DNA of 64,000 bases from Beta vulgaris subsp. vulgaris (taxonomy: Eukaryota > Streptophyta > Magnoliopsida > Caryophyllales > Amaranthaceae), in assembly GCF_026745355.1 (NCBI RefSeq), contig NC_079209.1, positions 20,785,571-20,849,570 of the forward strand, given 5' to 3'. The notes beneath the pieces are model-generated. The model saw only the letters and a program-made list of their open reading frames with translations, ran no database searches and was not told the DNA's origin. This document shows, in pieces, positions 26,893 through 38,600 of the stretch (positions within the stretch are counted from its first letter, which is position 1; each line of letters opens with the position of its first letter). A program made the translations under genes and the position numbers.

Positions 26893-28060
26893 CTAAAGGC
26901 AAACTATGTCATGCAGAGTATTCCTTAAGGCCCAACACATAAATATTGGGTGTCCATTCCCTTGGTGGTACTTACAATATGCATTAAGGTTCCACTTCTT
27001 GTGCCTATTTTCAAGTGCAGTGTCTGGAGTGGGATCGATAGGATGTATTGCTCCTTTTGCATGAAGCCTAGTGAAGGCTTCTTCTACTGTCATGCCCGAT
27101 GGAGTGAATGTTCTTTGAGGATTTTGATAACCTCCCTTTTCAGTAGTTAGGGTATTGACATTGGAGTTAGAAAGGTTGTTATTACTCTTCTTGAAAGAGT
27201 TATTATTGTTCGAAGCCTTATTCTTGTTGGCTTGTAACTCTTCCTCAATCAGTAAGCCCACCTTATAAAGCTTCGTGAAAGACTCTATGGGTTGGAATAT
27301 AATATGTACTCCGTATTTAGGTTGTAGATTACATATCACCATTAAAACTTAATCCTCTTGAGATGGCCTGTTTGTCATATGTGCAACTTTTTCCCTCCAT
27401 CTGATAAAGAAGATGACGAAGTCTTCGTTGGAGTTATGTTTAGTTAACTCCAACTCACGAAGGCCAATGGGAAGCTGAGTATTGTATATGTATTGTTTAT
27501 AGAACTCTTCTCTAATATAGTCACAATCATTCAGCTTAGTTTTGTTTGCAATGAACCACTTGGATGGATGTGCACCAAAGGTTATGTGAAAAAAACATAA
27601 CCAAACAGGTACTTACTCATGCTCTTGAGAGCCATAGAGATGGAAAAAGCTCTCAGATGATCATTTGGGTCTTCGACCCCCTTGAATTTTGGGAGGTCAC
27701 CCAATGTTACCTTTTATAAGGTAGCTTGTCCCTCAATTCAGGATCAATGATGTCATGGCCATGAGCCTGACTCTTGAGTGCAGGAATTGACTGGATCAAT
27801 TTCTCAAGTTTTTCGAACCTCAAATCTATGTTGGATTTGATTGGTAGTGGAGTGTCGCCTTGTTCATCTTCTTCAATTAGCTTCTCCCTTAGTGTCTTAA
27901 TCTCTTTATCTTATTCCTCAAGACGAGAGTTCATTAGTGTAACTTGAGCCATATGGCACTGAGTTTTTGATTAGTGTCTCCCATTTCAGATAATGATTCA
28001 GAAGATTCGGAGGATTCGTTTGAAAAAGTGAGGAAGCGTTTGACGAGTCTGGGAGTAGGT
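26893..28060 (-). pseudogene. Decayed Ty3/gypsy gag
   Basis: Minus-strand capsid-type gag. Segments in order are EDPNDHLRAFSISM (near 27690), then a decayed middle, then WREKVAHMTNRPSQED-stop-VLMVICNLQPKYG (27400-27300), the usual C-terminal part of the Retrotrans_gag domain with one in-frame stop. An N-rich linker and a decayed zinc-knuckle region, YCKYHQGNGHPIFMCWAL (about 26985-26930), follow. Several frameshifts lie at 27540-27720. It is the only coding remnant of the element whose LTR is at 9835-11359. Confidence 0.75.
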
Positions 28061-28069
28061 TAACCTTTT

Positions 28070-28450
28070 TACCTCTCTGTTGGACGTTCCCAAGTTATAA
28101 TCTTACGACCTGTCCTGAAGAGAACCGAATGGACCTCGTAAATTTTAAGAAATAACATTCTCAAAATGTGAAATGAAGATGAGAAATGGGAGAAATGAAA
28201 ATGGGAGATGCGAGATGAAGGTGAAAGTGAGAGTGGGAATGGGAAATGATTAGAAATGAGTATGATTATGGTTATGATGACGAGATAGGCCTAGCTATAT
28301 GCATATGCGGAAATGAACTGGACTGGACTAGTGTATGCAAGAAGACTGAAGGATTGGATTTTGCTGAGTACTAGACTTTGTATTTACAATAAGCAGGCTA
28401 GACTCAAAGCAGCGTAGACGCGTAAAGTTGTTTCGACTTAAGGGATGAAA
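28070..28450. other. Leader region upstream of the gypsy gag
   Basis: Non-coding, with purine-rich direct repeats such as gagaaatgggagaaatgaaaa around 28160-28260. It is the presumed 5' untranslated leader on the minus strand. I see nothing else. Confidence 0.4.
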
Positions 28451-28453
28451 TTT

Positions 28454-28860
28454 TATTGCCCGTAGACATATAATGCAAACCAGAGCTAGGGAAACTTAAC
28501 AGTCCTACGACTAACTAGGGTTTACATATAATGCAAACTAGACCTAAGGAAATTCATAGTCTTAAGACTGACTTTTATAGTTTGAAGACAGACTAGGTTT
28601 TACATATAATGCAAACTAGACCTAGGGAAATTTATAGTCCTAAGACTGACTTTTATAGTCCGAAGACTGACTAGGGTTTACATATAAGGTAAACTAGACC
28701 TTGGGAAATTTATAGTCTTAATACTTAATTTATAGTCTGAAGAATGACTAGGGTTTACATGTAATTCAAACTAGACATAGAGAAATTTATAGTCCTTAGA
28801 CTGACTTTTATGGTCCGAAGACTAACTAGTGTTTACAAAGGATGTAAACTAGACCTAGGG
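28454..28860. repeat. Tandem repeat of about 78 bp, five units
   Basis: Units start near 28454, 28516, 28592, 28669 and 28748, with the core agggtttacatataatgcaa and ending gaagactgact. Divergence between units is moderate. They lie in the presumed leader of the gypsy element. Confidence 0.9.
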
Positions 28861-28975
28861 AATGAATTGGGCCTAAATGGACCTAGGGAATGAATTGGGC
28901 CTAAATGAACCTAGGGAATGAATTGGGCCTAAATGAACCTAGGGAATGAATTAGGCCTAAATGGACCTAGGATTT
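28852..28975. repeat. 28-bp tandem repeat, about four units
   Basis: Units of acctagggaatgaattgggc plus ctaaatg(g/a) directly follow the 78-bp array. The ACCTAGGGAA part also occurs inside the 78-bp unit, so this array probably grew from its edge. Confidence 0.9.
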
Positions 28976-29314
28976 AGATTAGATTAGACATAAACTTAGA
29001 TTGGAATGGATTAGGAATGTACTTGGACTAGAATTTACATAAAGATGCAGATGGGCCTAGCTTTTGGAATGAACTTGTGGTATCTAATTTTTAAATGTCT
29101 TGAAACTGTTTGAATCCCACGAAAGTCTCTCGTTGGACTATGAGTTTTATAAAACTTTGAAGTCGCCACCCTATTAATATCTGAATAGGGATAGATTCAT
29201 TTAATAAATCACTTTCAAGAAATATCATTTAAAACGATGATGACTTTATTATTGGTCGTAGGCAGCACGCAGACGTTGACAATACAATACCTGTATCTAT
29301 TGTATAATTAATAC
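28976..29314. other. Unassigned DNA before the second LINE
   Basis: A minus-strand GGTGGCGACTTC at 29163-29174 resembles the TGGCGACTC-type primer site of some gypsy elements and could mark the 5' end of the element. The sequence to its right does not match the LTR at 9835-11359, so I make no LTR call. Confidence 0.3.
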
Positions 29315-30440
29315 AAAGCTTCCAATTACACTGGTGCCAGATCTTTGTTCTTCCTAAAAAAGTGATGAAGGAAATTCAAAGTATTTGTAGGAACTACTTG
29401 TGAAGTGGGAAAAGTAAAGGGAAGAAGGCTCCTATTGCTTGGGAGACCTTATGTATGAAGAAAGCTTGTGGAGGGTTAAATTTAAAAGATTTGACTGTTT
29501 GGAACAAGGCTGCTGTGGCTAAGCATATGTGGGCTATCTCTAAAAAGCAGGATAGGCTCTGGATAAAGTGGATTCATGCCTACTACATTAAACAAAACAA
29601 TCCCCTCACTATGGCCATACCAGCTAGACTGTCTTGGGCCCTGAAGAAGATCCTTGCCAGCAGATAAACAATTCAGGAAGCTGATTTTCAACATGTCTAT
29701 GATGCAGATTGCTTCTCTATAAAGAAGCTTTACAGAGCTCTCAAAGGTGAGCATCCTACACTGTAGTGGCTTAGGATTATATGTAATAATAGAGCTAGCC
29801 CTAAAGCTCTGTTTATTACTTGGTTAGTGTTACATAACAGATTAGCTACAAAGAGCAGACTGTATGAGTGGGGAATTCTTACTGACCAGATTAGCTACAA
29901 AGAGCAGACTGTATGAGTGGGGAATTCTTACTGACTCCACTTGTGTTATGTGCTCCGATGCTAGTGAAACTGTCTCCCACATGTTCTTTGAATGTCCAAC
30001 CTCTGTGCCAATTTGGACCCTTTATCTTCAACAGATAGGGATCACTAATCATCATAGAGGCTTGGCTGAGGAAGTTCAAGTTGTGGCAGCTAAAGGGCAT
30101 AGCAAACGTCCCCAGAATAGGCTGCTTTTGATGTTTTTTCTAGAGCTGTCTACCATATTTGGCAGCAAAGGAATCAAGTTGTTTTTGGAGGGTCTAGATT
30201 AGATCCTAGGCAAAGTTGTAAGCATATTATATTTAGAGTTGCTTGAATATGTTCTGAAGAACTTAGGCAGCTCCTTATAATCTGATGTAGTTTGTTGTGA
30301 TGCTTAGGCCTATATACTCGTTTCCTCCAAACCCTTCCTAGAAGGTGGGGGACGGTAACTTGTTGTTGGCTTATTGATTCTTAGGTTGTATCCTATTTTT
30401 TTTTTTGTTATCAATAATAACTTTGAATTGTCAAAAAAAA
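29315..30440 (+). mobile_element. 5'-truncated LINE, 3' end with zf-RVT region and poly(A)
   Basis: Non-LTR retrotransposon 3' end. It reads PIAWETLCMKKACGGLNLKDL...WNKAAVAKHMW (about 29430-29540), then the zinc-binding RT region WLVLHNRLATKSRLYEWGI...CVMCSDASETVSHMFFECP (29820-30000). A 3' UTR and a run of nine A at 30432-30440 follow. The flanks share AATTAATAC (29306-29314 and 30440-30448), a plausible target duplication, so this is an insertion truncated at its 5' end. A perfect 49-bp tandem duplication (29838-29935) and several stops break the frame. Confidence 0.85.
29838..29935 (+). repeat. Perfect 49-bp tandem duplication in the LINE
   Basis: Two identical adjacent 49-bp units (cagattagctacaaagagca…ctgac). 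49 is not a multiple of three, so the duplication itself shifts the LINE frame. Confidence 0.95.
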
Positions 30441-30448
30441 ATTAATAC

Positions 30449-30700
30449 TCAACCCATAGGATCTTAACCAATAAATTGAATTGATATTCCAAACTTCCAA
30501 AATTCTTTATATCACAAATAATTCAACTAATATTCATAAATCTAAACTTCTAAAAAAAACTACTATATATACATATCAATATTAATCTAAATTATAAACA
30601 AAATCAAATCTATACTATAGCCACATCCACATGATATCAATATCCGAATCCAAAAATATAACGTATGTCCAAAAGTGGATTAAGGTTTAAAAAATTAGGC
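30449..30700. other. AT-rich DNA, nothing recognised
   Basis: Between the LINE and the protease remnant. I searched by eye for a CACTA-type left end that would pair with the right end at 40014 and found none. Confidence 0.4.
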
Positions 30701-30749
30701 AGAAAGTTAGAACTCATTTATCATTTGTGTTTCGTGTTGATCTCCAACA

Positions 30750-32210
30750 TATGTAATCCACAACTCCCTGAGTTCATCAATTTTATCCTGAGAATAGGTT
30801 GGACTAATGCCTTTATGGTACTACAATAAAGTTAATTGCAAAATAAGTATTCATATATAAAAACTCGAAAAGTAATTAAACTTTATAATCAATCATGCAT
30901 AAATTAATTTATCATATAGTTGTAGTTAGATCATTCAGATATAAAATAATAATAAAGTATTTTCAACCAATTTATCCAAACTGCTCTTCATCTCTCTAAT
31001 ATAATATAGATACATATCTACAGTCTAAAAGATTCGTAATCATATAGAAATAAAAAAAGCGAAATTATAACTAATGTTCAAGTACCTTATCAGGAATAAC
31101 TAGTCGTCTCAATTGTACCGTCTCAAGCATGTAGCGACACACATAATATCCACAGTCTAGAGTACCAAGCGATTGACGAGGGCACTATACATAAGAAATC
31201 ACAAATACTTTAATATACACATTGAATAATTTTTTTGTGTTATCAAAATAATGAAATGAAAGTCAGATACCTCTATTTGATTCCATCTAATTTCGAGATT
31301 CTTTTTAATCTTCTTGATATCTTTTCGATGGTACGTACTATATTTGATAATTCCCCTATGTGATCATAACAAGTTTAGGCAAATAATAAAATAGTAGATT
31401 AATAATGAAATATTAAATACTCATTCAAGACTTACTCATCGATGATCTTTTTAGCAAATGGTCGAACTTCATTTTCTACTCCTGCTAGATCTAACCAATA
31501 CACCAATCCGTTCCAAGGACTAATAACAACTAACATCCAATGTTTACTATGTAATTGAATAAGTTAAGATGAAGAAAACAAAATCATTACAAATTTAAAT
31601 AACACCATAAGTTTTGTGCTCAAATAATAATTCATATAGACTAAACACAACACTTACTTCTCACTATATGGTGCAAAAAAGAGTTGATTGATATTTTTTC
31701 CATCAATAGATGCAAAGATACAAGCCAAATAATCAGATCGTGGATCTCCTTTTTATGTTGTCGTTGGTGTCAAAGGACTTAGAACATTGGTGTCACAAAA
31801 TCTATATACCCCTGAAATCCCTTCTTTATAACAAACTTCACTCAAGTACCTAGCAAAACTTGTAGGTGTTATTTTAGAAAATATCAAAGTGTCCAAAAAC
31901 ATAAAATCACTAGTTTGAAAAGGGCTCAAAAATTAAAGTTACTCACTTCATGAATGTGGACATGCGAGTTGATCCAATCTCCTTTTGGAAGCACCAATCG
32001 AGCATATCCTCATAATTGATGGCAACATCATGTTCATTATAAAATACTTTTGCTGGAATTCTAATGGAAATAGTTTCTTGCCTCTTTTTCATTCCTAAAG
32101 CTTGAATCTTAAAAGCTCGCACCAAACTACTAGTCAACTTATCTTGATCTTTTGCAGTGGTCGAGTACTTTTGAATGGATGATGATTGTGATGATGTTGT
32201 TCCAGGAGAT
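30750..32210 (-). pseudogene. Ulp1-like (C48) cysteine protease remnant of CACTA type
   Basis: Minus-strand exons with protease signatures. The histidine block is HSKHWMLVVISPWNG followed by VYWLDLAG (about 31550-31470). The cysteine block CPRQSLGTLDCGYYVCRYML (about 31190-31125) carries the Q and C of the catalytic set. Upstream parts are GMKKRQETISIRIPAKVFYNEHD (32100-32020) and PRSDYLACIFASIDGKNINQLFFAPY (about 31740-31670). Ulp1-like ORFs accompany several plant CACTA and MULE elements, and their role in transposition is not settled. Frames change repeatedly and stops occur; some changes may be introns, since T-rich tracts and AG are present. Confidence 0.7.
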
Positions 32211-32394
32211 GGTGTGGCAACTGTGCTTGTGTATCATCCTTGACAAAATCCATGCAAGATATAATACTTGTTTATGTATACAAAAAATATATGAATAAGA
32301 TTTTGTGCAATAGAAGAAAAAATTTAATTTATTATTAATACCTTCTTGAATAGAAGAATCAAATGGGTTGGCCAAAAATATAAGCGTCCTTAGC

Positions 32395-33292
32395 TTAGAA
32401 TACATACTGAAATTCCTCAGTAGGGCATGGTAAAAGTGCACGAGGCTCAACAACCTTAATGATGGCAACACGACGTTGAGTACTTGACGGGATGCTATGA
32501 TGAACACATAAAACCTCTGTTGAGCTTCGTATGTACAATTTATCATTAGCAACAACCTTGAGCTTATTATCACATTCAATCGCCAAGCAACAATCACTCT
32601 CACCCTATTTATAAAAATAAAATTAAAGAATACAACTTTAAGAGACGATATCCATTAGTGCACGATATATAACGTTGAGAACAAAAATATATATGAACAA
32701 AAACATTGGAATAATTATAAAAATTATTCATTTTCATCAATATGTATTCAACAACACAGCAAAAGGTACCTTACTTGTCTCTCAAAAGTAAACATTGGAA
32801 TAATTAGAATACAATTGGAATTTATATAATATTACATAATACCTCGCGAAAGGAGTTTTCATCTACGCCCATTGTACGAGGTTCGGGGATTGTCGAAGAA
32901 GAAACTTGATGCATCTTAGTTGTCTCCGGTAACAATACATGGTAGGGCTCAATGTCATGCTCTTGTTCATTATGAGGTTCAAGTTCCCGTTTAATTAGTC
33001 TATGATCCGAAGAAATGTTGGTATCTGACTCTAGTTGGAGTTGAAACTGTTGAACACCTAGGCCAATCAAACTACCTAATTGAGAAGCATTAGACTCTTT
33101 ATTATTAGAAATACCAATTTGCCTACCATTACACCCATGCCCATCAGAAAGACCCAATTCACCACTAAAATTACCACCACTGCAATTTTCTTTGAATTGA
33201 CTCATTTGTTGACTTATCTGCTCTAGGCTAATTTGACAACATGTTGTAAGGAAGGACATAACAAAATTTTGAGTGTTTCTCATTTCTCCCAA
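32395..33292 (-). pseudogene. Accessory ORF of the second CACTA element (N-terminal part of the protease gene?)
   Basis: Two minus-strand open segments: 33292-32822 (156 aa, MGEMRNTQNFVMSFLTTCC, hydrophilic, with QISQQMSQFK) and 32586-32395 (63 aa, DNKLKVVANDKLYIRSS...RVAIIKVVEP). The second resembles the small conserved block found just before the Ulp1 domain in plant CACTA ORF2 proteins; this is recollection, not a search result. The segments lie between the transposase and the protease and probably belong to the same transcript as the protease. Confidence 0.45.
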
Positions 33293-33589
33293 CTCTGATC
33301 ATAATTTTTTTTATTTAAGCCTTTATTTGGCTAGGTGGTTGTGGCCGGTTAAATCCAAAGTATTATACTTTTCAAAGATAAAGCTTTAAAGGCTCGTCAA
33401 AAAATGGATGGTTTCTATAACAATCAGATGTTAGAGAAAGACTGCTAATTACATTATAATTTTCATATAAAAAGTCTACCTCAATTTTTTCTTCATTTGG
33501 TTTTTCGAAGCCGCTTTCGAGATGCTTTTTTTTTTTTCTTACATTCTTGAATTCATTCACCTTCATTGTGATCATCTCATATGTACACG

Positions 33590-36500
33590 GATGCATCATC
33601 TGAACTATCATCTTCTACATGTACCTTCCTATATGGACTTTCCTCCAACTCCTCATCATCATAGTCATCAATGTCATAACAAGACCTCGATGTTAGAACT
33701 ATCGATTTTCTCTTATCAGCCGAATCAATTACATAAAACACTTATATTGCTTGGCTGGCTAAGATGTATGGATCGTCCTTGTGGCCGAGCTTTTGAAGAT
33801 TGACTAAGGTGAGCCCTAGATCATCGTTTTCAACTCCAGTGTTATTGTCAACCCATTTGCATCTGAAAATAGGTATCGAAAAACAAGACTAATGCAACTA
33901 ACAAATCTCTGAAATGACTCCATAGTAGTGCATTGAATCATATATGGGGCAATTGTCTTTAGCACTTGCAAAATGCATAGGTTCAGCTTCTAAGCTTACT
34001 CCATTATTTTGCATTGTACTATTTTGATCTTACTCCAGTGTGTAGAATGTGTAACTATTGATAACATATCCAGAGTAAAAAGAGGCATTGAAATATGGCC
34101 CATAAGTTAAACTCTTAAGTCGATTAGAAACCAAATTTGAAGATTCCTCAATCTCACTCATCATTTCATCTTTGAACCACCTACTGAATGATTTGCAATG
34201 TTCACTTGCTAACCATTTTGCGTTAACTCTTGGGAGTTGTTCCCTTAAATAACTCATGTGGCGTTTGACATATAGTATGACTTCTGACTCATTATGAAGA
34301 ATATAAGTGTGTGCCATATTCCTTGAATCATGAGACATGTCACGTTGTTTATGACCTATGGTCCCCTTTCCGTCCAATCTTCCACTATGTCGAGATGTAG
34401 GGAGCCCTATCGTCTTTGTCAATCCCACAAAACGACCACTAATCTCTATATAGCATTCTTATAAAAGACCCGCTCCGCGATACAACCTTCCGGATGATGG
34501 TGATTCTTCACATACCCCTTATATGTTTTCATTTGCCTTTCAAAGGGATATTGATTTCTCAAATACACTAGACCGCAAAATCTGACCTCTCTCACCAGGT
34601 GAATCGTTAAATGAAACATAACATTGAAAAATGGTGGAGGAAAGTACATTTCCAATTGGCACAACACGAGAAAAATATCATTCTCCAACGTAGTCAACTC
34701 TTCTGGGTCAAGAACTTTGCTATATATCGCATTGAAGAAATGACACAGTCTAATAATGGCGTATCTAACTTTTTTAGGCAGAATTGAATGAATAGCCACA
34801 GGTAACAAAAACTGACTCAAAATATGGCAATCATGAGACTTAAGGCCCACAAGTTTCAGAGTTTCCATCGAAACCAGGTTCCGAATATTGGACGAATAAC
34901 CCTCTGGCACTTTGACACCCGCTAAACACTCACAAAACTCCTTCTTCTTATTTCTTGACAACCTATACGCTGTAGGAGGTAAGTATTTCTGAGTTCCATC
35001 ATCAACAACATGCAGTTCCCATCTAATCCCCATTATCTTCAAATCATCTTGAGCTTTAACGCCGTCTTTTATCATCCCAGGAACATTCAATAATGTACTA
35101 ATCAAACTATCACATACATTCTTCTCGATATGCATCACATCTAGTGAATGCCGGACAAAGAGGAATCTCCAATAAGGTAGGCGCCAAAAATATGGACACT
35201 TCTTGTATCCCTGTTTAGGAAGAGGATTCTTTTTATTTTTCATACCAAATGTAATATGGATATCCTTAATCTTTCGAAGAACCTCCTCACCACTCCTAAC
35301 CTCAGGACGTCCCACAAAACATTGTTTGCCATTAAATGTTTTTTTCAACTTACAATAATGATGATTACAAGGTAGAAATTGACGATTATCATTGAAAACA
35401 TTCTTTCCAGATGATGTTAACCACATTATTTCCAAACCGTCCTCACATATAGGACAAGCAGCCTTTCCTTTCGTTGTATATCCCGAAAGATTACCATAAG
35501 CTGGATAATCTTGGATAGTGCAAAATAACATTGCTCTTAAAGTGAAATTTTCCTTATGATAAGAGTCGAACACTTCAACACCTTGTTCCCATAGGATGTT
35601 CAAATCATCAACATGTCAATGTTATTTTCGGGTTGTTTTGGCACAAATATCAATAGAGTAAGCATCATGTACTTTCTTTTCATACACAAATTAGGAGGCA
35701 CATTGTAAGGCACCAAAATCACAAGCCAAGTACTATGGGTGCTACTAAGGGAACCAAATGGATTCATACCATTACTGGACAATGCAAGACGTAGGTTCCG
35801 TTTTTCTTTATAAAACTCGGGGAATTTACCATCTATAAAGCTCCATTGGGGTGAGTCAGCTGTGTGTCTAAGTTTTCCATTCTTTTTACGTTCATAATGG
35901 TGCCATGTCAACTGCTCAACGATATTTGGATCTGAAAACAATTGTCTAAACCTTGGTATTATTGGAAAAAACCATAACACCTTAGCCGGCACTTCTTTCT
36001 TCTTGTACTGTGAGGCATTGCAAACAGAATAAGTCTCTAACAATTCACTTCCATTACGGTATAACATGCAATCGTTAGGGCAAGCATAAATTTTCTCATA
36101 AGGCAAACCCATTGAGCCTAATACCTTTTTTGCTTCGTATGTACTACTTAGGAGGACATTTTCCTCCGGAAACATGTCTTTCATCAATTCAACAAGAGAA
36201 CTAAAACTTACATTAGTCCAACCACCACTAGCCTTTAAATTATACAACTTAAGCACACCCGATAATCTCGTGTATTTACAACCTGGGTATAATGGCTGCT
36301 CAGAATCACTTACCAACCTCTCGAATGCAATACGATCCCCATTGTAATCATCCTCATTTACACGCGACAAAAGGTCCTCTATTCCATCAGCCTTGTTAAA
36401 ATTATCCTCCATTTCATACTCCATATGTTTAGAAGCATGAGCTGAAGTTTCTTCCCTAGATTCTTCGTGCTAAATCCAACGCGTATATGTTCTATCAAAT

Positions 36501-36688
36501 ACCCATTTTTCCAAATGATTGAGTATCTGGCCAACTCTCTGATGCATAAGATTATGGTACATTAAGCAAGGACACCGTAAGTTAGATTGACCTCCACTAT
36601 TTCCCGCAACAAAAGTTATAAATTTCTTAATTCCAACATTATACTCTTCGTCCCCTGGCTTGGATATCCATATCCAACTTCGATCCAT
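33590..36688 (-). pseudogene. tnp2-type transposase of the second CACTA element
   Basis: It starts MDRSWIWISKPGDEEYNVGI (36688) with the Transpos_assoc motif LRCPCLMYHNL, then an in-frame TAG at 36470. The tnp2 core follows: CPNDCMLYRNGSELLETYSVCN, STHSTWLVILVPYNVPPNLC, CPICEDG, HSLDVMHIEKNVCDSLIST and GLKSHDCHILSQFLLP. DUF4218 gives PPPFFNVMFHLTIHLVREV, then the DUF4216 region FASAKDNCPIYDSMHYYG...KDDPYILASQAI. Lesions are an in-frame TAG (36470), a small deletion with frameshift near 35610, a frameshift near 34450, TAA at 34030, and more stops after 33920. It is nearly full length in layout but clearly dead. Confidence 0.92.
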
Positions 36689-36699
36689 TATTACAAACC

Positions 36700-37860
36700 A
36701 AGTGACAACTAGTAAAGTTCAAAACAAATAATTTTTTTCTAAATGATCTTTAAAAAAATTCTGATATCGAGCGTACAAAGGGTGCACTTCTTAACTTGTA
36801 TATATATTAAAACAAAGGTTCTAAAGCAAATCATATCTTATTATTTTAGTGTTATTGTTTTTTTATAAAAGGAGAAAATTTGAGTAATATATAAATATAA
36901 ATACTATACAAAGATGATTCTCCATTTATTCCATTTTAAATCATTTAAAAAGTGTCATACAAAACAACAAAATGTTATTTTAAAGAGCATATATATGAAT
37001 GTCGACTACTCCCTTTTGTAATATTTTCTAACTTTAGAGCACACTTTCTAACTACAATGTTCTATCGTATAAAAAAGACAAAGTGAATGCGTTGAATATG
37101 AAAAATCTGATTAAAAAGACAAAAGAATAAACAATCAAATGTTTGGTATTGATTTATGAAAACATTGAATAAAATGTTTGGTATTGATTTATTATTAAAC
37201 CCTAAACCCTATTATTAAACTCTCACTCATTATACAAATATCAAAACCCTAAATTGTATTAAAACAAGATAATTAATTGAAACTCATAAAAAACGAGAAA
37301 TTGAAACTCACCCTAGAGTGGGTCTCTCCTTCGAGTTGCATCAAGAACAAAAGAACAAACAATCAAAATCAACCAAAAATGAAACTCACAGACACATGGC
37401 GCTTAAACTTAAGAAAACTTAGAGTTGATAGTATCTGATAGTCTGATGTTTCAGGTCTTATCTAGATCGAACGGAACTTGAGAAGATTGGGATAGAGTAA
37501 TTGCATTGGTCAACTGCAAACTACAACCCATTGCAAGAGATGGCTCTTTGGGATGGATTAGTGGCAATGTATGAGAAGATTATATTTTTTTTTTCAGATT
37601 TTTGTTAGGGATGGTTTAGAAGATTGTGAAATCTCACTCTCTTGACTCTTTTGTGGGACAAAGAATTAACCTTCATCATCTTACAGATGGATCCTCCCTC
37701 TCTCAATCTCTTTTTCCATCCTTCCTAAAAATTAAGTATGTCAAGTACATGAAAAATAGAGCAGCATTCTTTTCTTCCTCCTGAATCTAATCCATGTGAT
37801 TTGTGATTGGCATAATCTGCTGTAAATGATATTGGTCATGGTATGACTTTTTTACTGCAG
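36700..37860. other. 5' region of the second CACTA element, no gene
   Basis: AT-rich DNA upstream of the transposase start. A short duplication (aaaatgtttggtattgattta) occurs at 37140-37190, and an aaaccctaaaccct motif at 37197-37210 is too short to be a telomeric array. The last few hundred bases before 37861 may be the intron belonging to the reductase exon. Confidence 0.4.
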
Positions 37861-37962
37861 GGATTACTTCGAGCAGTCGGTGTGAGTAATTATGGTCCAA
37901 AGCAACTTGAAAAGATACATAATTATCTCAAAGCTAGAGGAGTACATTTATGCTCTGCCCAG
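37861..37962 (+). pseudogene. Captured exon of a plant aldo-keto reductase gene
   Basis: A TTTTTTACTGCAG acceptor is followed by exactly 34 open codons, GLLRAVGVSNYGPKQLEK...KARGVHLCSAQ, and a CCCAG|GTACAA donor. The AVGVSNYGPKQL and LCSAQ blocks are the conserved core of plastid-type NAD(P)-linked aldo-keto reductases such as the Arabidopsis At1g06690 group; this identification is from memory. No upstream exons were found, and only the start of the next exon is present (38086). It lies antisense to the neighbouring tnp2 gene and within the apparent span of the second CACTA element, so transduplication is the simplest reading. A relic of a resident gene cut by insertions is the alternative. 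Confidence 0.8.
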
Positions 37963-38085
37963 GTACAAACCATACTGCATCAGATAGTTCATTGTACCAT
38001 TTTCATCTTGAATAATTATTCAACACTCATTGGAATAGCTGTAGACTCCAATTTGTGTTTGATTCCATTTTGAATACAGAAATAG

Positions 38086-38112
38086 GTGCAGTTTTGCTCC
38101 TTCTTAACCAAA
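38086..38112 (+). pseudogene. Start of the next aldo-keto reductase exon, truncated
   Basis: After an ATAG acceptor the sequence reads VQF and then diverges (CSFL). The family continues LCSAQ with VQFSLLS, so this is the expected next exon in the correct phase (0), broken after a few codons near an A-rich run. Confidence 0.5.
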
Positions 38113-38600
38113 AAAAAATGAAATCCACAAGCATACGACATTCTATATACAGATTTAGCAATTTCAGAAAATCAATATAGTAACTGAATAATTTAATTTT
38201 AAATTACCAATCCAAGAAACAAGAAAATTGTTCAATTAACAAAATTTGAACAATAAAGCCACCAAAATCAATTTCTTTATGTATTAGGAATAAACAAGGA
38301 CTTGAAAATTAGGAATTACCTATAAATTGCTGGCAACAAAGGCGATTGTAGTAGTCAATTTCTCCTAAAACGGTTTGCTAGGTAGATTGAAATTGCGAAT
38401 TTATCACGGGCCGAATGAATTTGTCTGCTGCAATGGAATTTGTCACGGGCCGAATGAATGTGCGAATTGCGAATTATCGTCGGAAATGAGAGCCGAAGGT
38501 AGAAAGGGGAACTGGAGGTAGCAATGGTGAGGGGAACACAGCAACTGGCAACTGAACTTGAAAAGGGCGCTATTTAGCAAAAAATCAAGGATACGTATAA
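38113..38600. other. Unassigned DNA left of the Harbinger-like element
   Basis: No coding signal. A short direct repeat (gcgaatt / tcacgggccgaatgaat) occurs at 38392-38470. The region ends in a mixed segment (gggcgctatttagcaaaaaatcaagg) that is loosely like the 5' leader of the first CACTA element near 25000. Confidence 0.35.

Noticed and set aside
29253..29320. Right LTR of the gypsy element whose left LTR is at 9835
   Set aside because: A possible primer-site motif lies at 29163, but the following sequence does not resemble the LTR, so no LTR is called.
30540..30575. Left CACTA end (aactactatatatac) for the second element
   Set aside because: It lacks the leading CACTA and similarity to the right end beyond a few bases.
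37197..37210. Telomere-like aaaccctaaaccct
   Set aside because: Only two units; not an interstitial telomeric array. At most a telo-box promoter motif, with no gene in reach.
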